From JAPPLB01 sp965206655 (GTDB lineage Bacteria; Acidobacteriota; Terriglobia; Bryobacterales; UBA6623): a stretch of DNA of 64,000 nt. The notes beneath the pieces were generated by a model. It was not told the DNA's origin, did not search any database, and saw only the letters and a list, made by a program, of their open reading frames with translations. The DNA lies in the NCBI GenBank assembly GCA_965206655.1, contig CBDBKC010000032.1, positions 1-64,000 of the forward strand, written 5' to 3'. How positions within the stretch are numbered: the first letter of the stretch is position 1; the number at the start of each line of letters is the position of its first letter. Of this stretch, positions 25,624-33,368 are shown piece after piece. The translations under genes and the position numbers were made by a program.

Positions 25624-27534
25624 TTGCCTATAATCCCGATCCCGTCCTCCGATCAACAACTGTCTGAACTCACAGGGCGGGCCATCGTCCTCGGCCTCCT
25701 GATCGGTACGGTCATGACCGCGGCAAACACTTACTTGGGCCTCTACGCCGGAATGACCGTGTCGGCCAGCATCCCGGCGGCCATCGTTTCCATGGGCATT
25801 CTGCGCGGTCTGCTGCGGCGCGGAACGATTCTCGAGAACAACATCGTGCAGACAATGGCCTCAGCCGGGGAATCCGTGGCTGCGGGAATCATCTTCACGG
25901 TTCCGGCCTTGGTCATTGCCGGCGTCTGGACCCATTTCCCTTACTGGGAAGTCACCATGATCGGCCTGCTCGGCGGCGTCCTGGGCGTCCTTTTCATGAT
26001 TCCTCTGCGCCGCACGCTCATCGCCGACGAAGACGACAAAGACCTCATCTACCCCGAAGGTGTCGCCTGTGCCCAAGTGCTCGAAGCCGGCCAGGAGGGC
26101 GGCCGTTCGCTGATCCAGATCCTGATCGCGGTGATTGTGGGGGCCCTATTCAAGTCAGCGATCGGCGTGGTGGCCGTGATCCGCGGAGTGGTGGAAGGCG
26201 CCGTCCGTGTTGGCAGCACCGTGCTCTACTTCGGGACGGATGTCTCGGTGGCCTTACTCGGAGTAGGTGTGATTGTGGGGCTTGAAGTGGCGGCGCTCGT
26301 CTTCGCGGGCGGCGTCATCGGCTGGGTCGTATCCATTCCGCTTTACTACGCCGCGAACCCGCTACCGGAAGGCGAAGTACTCGATGCAGCCTGGGCCGCC
26401 TGGAGCGGGCAGATCCGCTACATGGGCGTAGGAGCGATGATTGTCGGCGGATTGTGGTCGATGATCCGAATCCGTAGCGGAATCGTCAAGGGCGTACGTG
26501 AAGCGTTCAGTGGTTTCCGCTCCCAACAGTCAGATCCGCGCGACAGAACGGACGAGGATCTACCGACCTCGCGGACCGCGGTTATCCTGCTGCTCGCCGG
26601 ATTCGCGACGGTTGGCCTATACCGTGTTTTGACCGGCTCGATGACCGTCGCCCTTGTCGCGGGTGTTGTTATGGTGATCGCGTCTTTCTTCTTCGTCGCG
26701 GTGTCGAGCTATATCGTCGGCTTGGTCGGCAGTTCCAATAACCCTATCTCGGGGATGACGATCTGCGCCCTGCTCTTCTCCTCGATCGTGCTCCTCCTGC
26801 TGGGCATGACCGGCACGACAGGAATCCTGGGTGCGCTTGGCGTGGCCGGGGTTGTTTGCTGTGCGGCCGCGACCGCCGGTGACACATCACAAGACCTTAA
26901 GACCGGCTTTCTCGTGAAAGCGACGCCCTGGAGACAGCAGGTCGCTCAGTTCATCGGCGTCTTGTTTCCGTCGCTGATTATCGCACCCATCCTGACATTG
27001 CTTCATCACGGTTACGGTATCGGGACAGGAGCGGAAGGTTCGCTGCGGGCGCCGCAAGCGACCCTATTCGCGAGCATTGCCCAGGCGCTTTTCGGAGGCG
27101 GCGTAATGCCCTGGGCGATGGTGATGATCGGGATGGGCATCGGGGTCGCTCTCATCGTGACCGACGAGATGTTGCGCAAGAGCGGCAGCCGCTTCCGGGC
27201 TCATGTCATGCCCGTCGCGGTGGGAATCTATCTGCCGCTTTCTCTTTCGACGCCCATCTTCGCTGGAGGCTTGCTTAGTTGGGGCCTCGCTCGGTCCCTC
27301 GCCAGCCGCGGCTCGAAGGCAGTCGATGCAGCGCAACACACCGCCATTCTTATTAGCTCCGGTTTCATCGCCGGGGAAGCCATCGCGGGCATTCTGATTG
27401 CCGTGCCTCGAACCCTTGGGGTGAACCTGCCTGTTCCCTTGTTCGACAGCGACGCGCTCTCCGTCGCCGCGCTCGCGGCGGTGATGGCCTGGATCTACGT
27501 AATATCGAAACGCAGCGCCGACTCGCCGGCGTGA
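25624..27534 (+). CDS. OPT-family oligopeptide/metal-chelate transporter
   Basis: A 636-residue integral membrane protein with about 14-16 hydrophobic helices. The OPT pattern is seen at the start (GLLIGTVMTAANTYLGLYAG, residues 19-38), in EDDKDLIYPEGVACAQVLEA (about 138-157) and in NNPISGMTICALL. OPT proteins import peptides or peptide-like metal chelates by proton symport. Length fits bacterial members. The assigned start is TTG at 25624 with GGAAGG about eight bases upstream; no ATG in a comparable position keeps the first helix. Confidence 0.9.
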   Translation: MPIIPIPSSDQQLSELTGRAIVLGLLIGTVMTAANTYLGLYAGMTVSASIPAAIVSMGILRGLLRRGTILENNIVQTMASAGESVAAGIIFTVPALVIAGVWTHFPYWEVTMIGLLGGVLGVLFMIPLRRTLIADEDDKDLIYPEGVACAQVLEAGQEGGRSLIQILIAVIVGALFKSAIGVVAVIRGVVEGAVRVGSTVLYFGTDVSVALLGVGVIVGLEVAALVFAGGVIGWVVSIPLYYAANPLPEGEVLDAAWAAWSGQIRYMGVGAMIVGGLWSMIRIRSGIVKGVREAFSGFRSQQSDPRDRTDEDLPTSRTAVILLLAGFATVGLYRVLTGSMTVALVAGVVMVIASFFFVAVSSYIVGLVGSSNNPISGMTICALLFSSIVLLLLGMTGTTGILGALGVAGVVCCAAATAGDTSQDLKTGFLVKATPWRQQVAQFIGVLFPSLIIAPILTLLHHGYGIGTGAEGSLRAPQATLFASIAQALFGGGVMPWAMVMIGMGIGVALIVTDEMLRKSGSRFRAHVMPVAVGIYLPLSLSTPIFAGGLLSWGLARSLASRGSKAVDAAQHTAILISSGFIAGEAIAGILIAVPRTLGVNLPVPLFDSDALSVAALAAVMAWIYVISKRSADSPA

Positions 27535-27560
27535 TCGTCTCTGCTTCACAAAACCAACCT

Positions 27561-29342
27561 TCATTCGCTCGAACAACCGTTCAGCGAGAAGACGACGATC
27601 GCATCGTCCTCGAACTCGGGCTCGCCACAGCTCGCTGTCAACTCCTCCCGTAGCCTTTTGTAGACCTCGTCGGGGATACCTCCAAGCCTTCGCACAGCTC
27701 TCATACCCAGAACGTCCTTTGGGTTGGCTGTCGTCAAAACGCGATCCCGAAAGCTGTTCACCCGGTGCTTGTGGATCACTACGAACTCGAATCCGAGCCG
27801 GCTAAGCGTTGCCGTGTCCACCGGGCGTTCGAGCTTTGGGATTCGGGTCAGGTCGGCGAGCACAAGGTTACCGTCGATGAAAGCTTGTGCGCGTGGCGCA
27901 ATCGTCGACACATAGCCCGCATTGATGGGACGCCCGTGAATCGTCTGCGCCACAAGATTGTGAGCTGACCGGCTGCGCTGATTCGACGGAATATTAAAGA
28001 CGGCGCCATCCTCGGCGCTTCCGATCAATTGCTCGTAGATAGGCGACGTTTCAACAGGCCGAGTCGGATAGGGCCACCAGGAGTATTCGAAAAGAATCGC
28101 AAGCGCCAGTACGGCGAACTTCCAGTCCGCCTTTTTGCGAATCGCGGACCATCCCAGCGCCGTCAGAACAGCGAGTCCCACCGCCGCCAGGATCATGAAA
28201 CGGTTTGCTACGCGTATCAAGTCGAAGATCGGGATCTGCTCAAGAATGTAGAAGGGCAAGGTGATGCTTTCCACCACCTCGCCGCCCCAAAAAGGATGGC
28301 GTCCCAAAGCGACCACCGTCGCGCCCAGGACGAAGAGCGACCAGTAGACCGCCCCGGGCCTGCGCCGGACCAGCGCCCACAACCCGAGCCCAAGCGGCGC
28401 GAACCCCAGGTAGCAAACGTAACCGGGCGCTCCGTAGGGCCGATCGACATAGGCCTCCGACACCGCCTCGCCCCACAACGGATGACCGTAATGCGGAACG
28501 AAAAGGAACGGCGCTGCAATGCCGAGGTTCTGTGGCGGCTTGCGGTAATACTCGTCCTCGGCGGTCGCCATCTCGACGACGACCGGCGCCAGTAGGGGCA
28601 GCATCAGCAGAAGCGCCAGCAGACCGGCAAGCATCCAACCTCGCAACAGCACCCAACGTCCGCGGGCCGCGCGCACAAGGTGCAGGATCGCAAGCGGGGC
28701 AAGCAGCAGCGCCAGCTTCAAGCCGAGATGCCAGCTACAAAGAGCGGTAAGAGCGAAGCAAATTCCGGTGCCCGCGAGATTCCCCGTGCCGCCGCCGCGC
28801 GTCAGGCGGACGAAGAAGTAGATCGTGAGCGGTATGAATTGGAGCGTGATGAGATTCAGATGTTCGAAAATCTGCTCCATCGTTTGGGGAAAGAATGCGA
28901 AGACCAACCCGGCCAGGAACGCACCACGGGTTCCCCCTGTCAATTCGCGCGCAAGTAGGTAGGTCCCGAAACCTGATAGCCAAAGAGCAAGCAGGACGCA
29001 AAAGTTGTAGGCCGCCGCCGGACCGAGAGTCGCCGTGATCGGCAACGCGATCAGCATATTGAACGGCGAATGTGTGTGCAGGATCAGCTTTGCGCCGGTC
29101 GGGTGGAAGATCACAGGGCTGTAGTACGGGTGCTGCCCCATCTCCAGCAGAGCCGTCTTCCACCACCAGAAATTCCAGTAGTTCTGCCACAGATCTCCGG
29201 CGCCGGCGGGAACCGAACCGGCGAAGTCCCGCACAAGCGGCCACGTCATGGCGACGGCCAACAGGATGTAGAAGAAAGCGACGAGGCGCGTCCGGCCCAG
29301 AAGCCCTTCGGCACGAGTGCGCGCGACAGTATCTGTCATCAA
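27561..29342 (-). CDS. polytopic membrane glycosyltransferase-like protein (GT-C type)
   Basis: A 593-residue protein with about 11-12 transmembrane helices in the first 430 residues and a soluble C-terminal domain. The first loop contains GDLWQNYWNFWWWK, with an acidic residue in the usual GT-C loop position, and an N-terminal helix WPLVRDF. This arrangement fits lipid-linked sugar glycosyltransferases of the GT39/PMT or related groups. Donor and acceptor are unknown. It is convergent with the OPT transporter (26 bases apart). A sugar-modifying function is inferred from topology only. Confidence 0.7.
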   Translation of the reverse strand: MMTDTVARTRAEGLLGRTRLVAFFYILLAVAMTWPLVRDFAGSVPAGAGDLWQNYWNFWWWKTALLEMGQHPYYSPVIFHPTGAKLILHTHSPFNMLIALPITATLGPAAAYNFCVLLALWLSGFGTYLLARELTGGTRGAFLAGLVFAFFPQTMEQIFEHLNLITLQFIPLTIYFFVRLTRGGGTGNLAGTGICFALTALCSWHLGLKLALLLAPLAILHLVRAARGRWVLLRGWMLAGLLALLLMLPLLAPVVVEMATAEDEYYRKPPQNLGIAAPFLFVPHYGHPLWGEAVSEAYVDRPYGAPGYVCYLGFAPLGLGLWALVRRRPGAVYWSLFVLGATVVALGRHPFWGGEVVESITLPFYILEQIPIFDLIRVANRFMILAAVGLAVLTALGWSAIRKKADWKFAVLALAILFEYSWWPYPTRPVETSPIYEQLIGSAEDGAVFNIPSNQRSRSAHNLVAQTIHGRPINAGYVSTIAPRAQAFIDGNLVLADLTRIPKLERPVDTATLSRLGFEFVVIHKHRVNSFRDRVLTTANPKDVLGMRAVRRLGGIPDEVYKRLREELTASCGEPEFEDDAIVVFSLNGCSSE

Positions 29343-29512
29343 CGATAGCGGGAAGTATCGCTAGGCCGCCCCGCGAATCGGGCCGGAGAGGTGGGAGTAT
29401 CTTTAGCCTGCGCCCCTGCCTATCGTACGATCATAACAATGAACAAACACGGAACCTGCGTCGGCTGCGCGTGCCCCGGGGAATGAAAGAGACGATCTGG
29501 GCGAGACTCGGT

Positions 29513-31213
29513 TCACCAAGTGAGGGCATGCCCATCGCGCCGAGGGTCGGCGCCGGCGGCAAGGGCTCCGCTTTCTGGATCAACATAGACTCCTTGCACG
29601 CCGCCCGCGTTACCCGGCGGGACAAGGTTATGCCCCATGGCGCGAAGTTCCTCAAAGACTTTCGCCGGAAAGCCGAGTTCGAGATAGGTCTTTGAATCGG
29701 TTTTGGTTGGGGCGCGGCCCCCGCTGCGGTTGACCATCATGCGCGGCGATGCGATGGCGTGCTGGATATCCATGCCGTAGCCCAGCACCTTTGTAATAAC
29801 CTGCCCGACTGTCTGCGGGATCGTATAACCGCCTGCCGCGCCGACGGCCATCAGCAGCTTGTCGTCCTTCATAACCAGCGCCGGCGTCATGACTCCCTTG
29901 GCGTGCTTGCCGGGTTCGAGCAGGTTGACATGGTCTGACGGACTGAGAACAAATCCATAGCGGTGTCCGTTGTTGAGGAAGATACCTGTGTCACCGGCGA
30001 TGACGCCGCTGCCGAAGCCGCTGACGAGCGATTGAGTGAACGCGACGGCATTGCCCCAACGGTCGGCTGCGGCGAGGCTGGTCGTACCAACGGTCGAGAG
30101 TAACGGTCCGTGGAAGGCCGCAACTTTCTTGGCGTCGATCTTTTTACGTTGTTGATCTGCGTACGCTTTCGAGATGAGCCGCTCGACGGGAATGTCGGCG
30201 TCTTCCTTGCCGGTGTTGTAGCGATCGTCGTCGGCGAGAGCCAGCTTGGCCGCTTCGAGCCAGCGGTGGGCGAACCTGGTCGAGTAAAGATCGACGTTGT
30301 CGAGGCCGAAGCCGTCCATGATGTTCAGGATCTGGAACATCGACAAACCACAGGAGCCCGGCGGCATGGCGTAGAGCGTGTGCCCCTGGAAGTTGGTCGT
30401 GATCGGCTCGCGCCAACGGACGTCGAAATTCTCGAAGTCGCTCTTCAACAAGATCCCGCCGTTGCGTTGGAAGAAGTCGACGATCTCGGTTCCGAGTTCT
30501 CCCTTGTAGAAGGTATCGGCACCATGTAGGGCGACGCGCCGGAAGCTGCGTGCAAGGTTCTTTTGCTTGATGACCTCTCCCATGCGCGGCGCACGTCCGT
30601 GCGGAAGAAAGACACGAGCCGAGGTGGGAAACGCCGAGAGCTTGCCGGCCATGCCGCGCAGCGACAGCTCGTCGTACTTCGAAATGACGAATCCGCGTTC
30701 GGCGAGCTCGATAGCGGGCTCAAAGCAATCGCCGAGACTCTTCGTCCCATAGCGGTCGAGCGCCGCAGCCCAGCCCTTCAACGCGCCGGGAACAATCGGG
30801 GCGAGGTAGCCCTGGTCGCAAGCCTTTTCCGTGAACATGTCGAGCCGCGCGGCGGAAGGGCTCTTACCCATCATGTCGAGTCCGACGACCTTGTTCTCAG
30901 CAGCCAAGTAGATCAACATGAATCCGCCGAAACCGCCCATCCCGGACATATACGGCTCAGCGACATTCAAGGCGGCAGCCGCGGCAACGATGGCGTCAAT
31001 CGCATTGCCGCCATTCATCAGCATGCGGAGTCCAGCGAGCGAGCCGTGCTGATCGGCGGTCGCAACCGCGCCGTTGCGCCCCCAGACGACGCGGTGCGCT
31101 TTACCTTCGAGCTGCGGGTGATTGAAGCTGATGGTGTCGCCGACTTGCTGCGCGGCGAGCGAGGACCCGGCGAGTCCGAGTCCGGCGGTTGTTAAGAATT
31201 GGCGGCGATTCAT
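29513..31213 (-). CDS. Tat-exported gamma-glutamyltransferase-family protein
   Basis: A 566-residue Ntn-hydrolase precursor. A twin-arginine signal (NRRQFLTTAGLGLAGSSLAA) is followed by the family signature GNAIDAIVAAAAALNVAEPY and SGMGGFGGFMLIY. The predicted autoprocessing and catalytic Thr is in STVGTTSLAAADRWGNAVAF (about residue 385), and the small-subunit motif is AVGAAGGYTIPQTV. Members hydrolyse or transfer gamma-glutamyl groups, for example in glutathione use; some relatives act on cephalosporins or other amides. The large gap at 29343-29512 shows no promoter that I can define. Confidence 0.88.
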   Translation of the reverse strand: MNRRQFLTTAGLGLAGSSLAAQQVGDTISFNHPQLEGKAHRVVWGRNGAVATADQHGSLAGLRMLMNGGNAIDAIVAAAAALNVAEPYMSGMGGFGGFMLIYLAAENKVVGLDMMGKSPSAARLDMFTEKACDQGYLAPIVPGALKGWAAALDRYGTKSLGDCFEPAIELAERGFVISKYDELSLRGMAGKLSAFPTSARVFLPHGRAPRMGEVIKQKNLARSFRRVALHGADTFYKGELGTEIVDFFQRNGGILLKSDFENFDVRWREPITTNFQGHTLYAMPPGSCGLSMFQILNIMDGFGLDNVDLYSTRFAHRWLEAAKLALADDDRYNTGKEDADIPVERLISKAYADQQRKKIDAKKVAAFHGPLLSTVGTTSLAAADRWGNAVAFTQSLVSGFGSGVIAGDTGIFLNNGHRYGFVLSPSDHVNLLEPGKHAKGVMTPALVMKDDKLLMAVGAAGGYTIPQTVGQVITKVLGYGMDIQHAIASPRMMVNRSGGRAPTKTDSKTYLELGFPAKVFEELRAMGHNLVPPGNAGGVQGVYVDPESGALAAGADPRRDGHALTW

Positions 31214-31313
31214 GATGTGGTTCTCCCTGCGGCGAGTAGGCTAGTGAGAATCATACGGCACCGGAGAGCGCGGATTCAAACCGGAAAACCAGGACAGCCT
31301 GAAAGCGCCACCC

Positions 31314-32008
31314 GGTCCCGACCTATTCAACCCGAATCCCAAGCCAACCAGCAACCATCCTCCAGCCGAGCCGCGACTGACAAGGAGCGGTGCGCACTCC
31401 CACCTCAAGACGCACCAAACCAAGAGCCATCACAACCAAAACCCAAACGCAGCCCCGCAAGCGTAAGCTTGCCCGCGCCAGGTCCCGACCTACTCAACCC
31501 GAATCCCCCGCCAATCAGCAACCATCCTCCAGCCGAGCCGCGACTGACAAGGAGCGGTGCGCACTCCCACCCCACGACGCACCAAACCAAAAGCCATCAC
31601 AACCAAAACCCAAACGCAGCCCCGCAAGCGTAAGCTTGCCTGCGCCATCAAAGCCCCGTTCAAGCGCCTCGGCACGAACCAGGTCCCGACCTACTCAACC
31701 CAAATCCCCCGCCAACCAGCAACCATCCTCCAGCCGAGCCGCGACTGACAAGGAGCGGTGCGCACTCCCACCTCACGACGCACCTCACCAAGAGCCATCA
31801 CAACCAAAACCCAAACGCAGCCCCGCAAGCGTCAGCTTGCCCGCGTCAGGTCCCGGCCCACTCAACCCAAATCCCCCGCCAACCAGCAACCATCCTCTAG
31901 CCGAGCCGCGACTGACAAGGAGCGGTGCGCACTCCCACCCCACGACGCACCAAACCAAAAGCCATCACAACCAAAACCCAAACGCAGCCCCGCAACCGTA
32001 AGCTTGCG
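31314..32008. repeat. tandem array of four 167-bp repeat units
   Basis: Unit starts (GGTCCCGACCTACTCAACCC or close variants) are at 31314, 31481, 31682 and 31849. The spacing is 167, 201 and 167 bases; the second unit carries a 34-base extra segment near 31647-31680. Each unit ends with the small palindrome GCAAGCGTAAGCTTGC and includes GAGCGGTGCGCACTCCCACC. Because 167 is not a multiple of 3, the reading frame changes from copy to copy, so the open frames across it are not a repeat protein. The rest of 31214-32246 holds no gene. Function is unknown. Confidence 0.85.
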
Positions 32009-32136
32009 ATGACCAACCACAGTACCTTCATCCGTGTCGGGGAACAAAAACCATCTCCACATGACGAACGCAGTCAGGCCCCTTCGAGGGGCCTTACCCA
32101 AAACGGCTTGAGCCACACACCCAGCCGCGCTCTGTT

Positions 32137-32207
32137 CTCGGGTTTCAGCCAACCCCCAGCGCGACCTCGTCTTTCCGTGCCGCGCGCGTTAGCAAGCGGT
32201 CCCATCC
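32137..32207. repeat. 70-bp repeat, copy 1 (partner at 33228-33298)
   Basis: About 70 bases containing CAGCGCGACCTCGTCTTTCC and GCGCGCGTTAGCAAGCGGTC are nearly identical to 33228-33298. Each copy lies beside the 3' end of a sensor-domain coding sequence, so the pair marks the edges of a tandem duplication. Confidence 0.8.
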
Positions 32208-32246
32208 CCCGGCTCAGTACCGACGCGCCTACGATCACCGCGAGGT

Positions 32247-33245
32247 TCACTGGTCCTTGAAATCAGCGGACCAATTCTCGACCACTCGCACTTTCATTTC
32301 CGTTTCCTTCGTTTCCACGGCCTCAATCACCACGAAGCGCTGCCCATCTGCTGAGACATCGTAGTTTTGAGGGCTAGTTGACCTGAACGGGAGGCCGCTC
32401 GCTTCAAACAGTCTTCGGGGCTTACCGATGATCGAAAACTCAGGCTCGGTGGTAACGGACACGGCCATCAACCACGCCCCCGCCACATAGAAGATCGTTT
32501 GTCCGTCTTGGCTCCAGTTCGGTTGGTCCCCTCCGTTCGACGAGACCCTCGTTGTGCCGGTCCCTTCAGGAAATGAACGAACAAAGACTTCCTGTCGTCC
32601 GGAAGCGTCAGAGACGTGCACGACCCAGCGGGCATCCGGCGAGAAGTGCCCACCCTTTTCCAAGAACTCACTGTACAGGTACGGGAGTGCTTCATAGCGG
32701 CCGGCGTCATCGTTCCACTCGAGATACCAAAGGTCAAAGAGGCCCTTGCCGGCGCGCACGGAGAGAGCAAGCCTCCCGTCAGACGACCAGTCGATGACAG
32801 ATCCCCCAAAGGTGGCGTCCGCCAGTAATGGCTCCGCGGTGCCGCTTGCGTCAGCCGGTTGAATGTAGGTAGATGTCACGAGTGTACCCTCTGGCGTTGG
32901 CTTTGGCCTGGACGCAAAAGTGATCTGCTCGCCCAAGGGCAACCAGTGTGGCAAGAGGTCGTCGTTGTCGGTCGAATTCAGGCGGATATTGTCCGGCCGA
33001 TCCACTTCATGAATCCAGATGTCTATGTCGCCGTCCTCTTCTCCCCCGACGGCCACCCGGCGCTCTTCTGGAGAAAGGGCTGGTTGCCTCATGTCATCTT
33101 GCGGTTCACCGATCTGAGCCAATTTCTTGCTGGCGCTGTCCCGCCAAACCAGTTGCTTCCTAGGGGAGAACAAATCACCGTAGATCAAGGTGCCGTCCTC
33201 CGCGACGCTCGCAACTGCCGCGCTGTGTTGTCCGGTTTCGGCCAA
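32247..33245 (-). pseudogene. duplicated C-terminal TolB/PD40 propeller of the neighbouring kinase
   Basis: A 332-codon frame is homologous to the last third of the kinase at 33369-36257. Landmarks shared in order are DGTLIYGD, QLVW, QPALSP, DIWIHEVDRP, VRSFPEGTG, WSQDGQTIFY, LMAVSVTTEP, NYDVSADGQ and VRVVENW. The kinase domain, the membrane helix and the first propeller blades are missing. The only start is a TTG within the 70-bp repeat at 33228-33298. It is therefore probably a non-functional product of duplication, though a soluble partial propeller cannot be excluded. Confidence 0.75.
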
Positions 33246-33298
33246 CCCCCAGCGCGACCTCGTCTTTCCGTGCCGCGCGCGTTAGCAAGCGGTCCCAT
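33228..33298. repeat. 70-bp repeat, copy 2
   Basis: This copy matches 32137-32207. It sits where the truncated propeller frame begins and just downstream of the intact kinase gene, as expected for the breakpoint of a tandem duplication of about 1.1 kb. Confidence 0.8.
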
Positions 33299-33368
33299 GC
33301 ATGCTGAATCATCCAACCCGTCCGACAACCTCGGGTCAGTAGCGACGCGCCTACGGGCACAGCGAGGT

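Noticed and set aside
31314..32008. CRISPR-like array
   Set aside because: Repeats are 167 bp and contiguous, with no unique spacers, no cas genes nearby.
31241..32260. Several open frames repeating AATDKERCALPP-like peptides
   Set aside because: They arise from the 167-bp tandem repeat; the unit is not a multiple of three, so the peptide moves between frames and no start site is supported.
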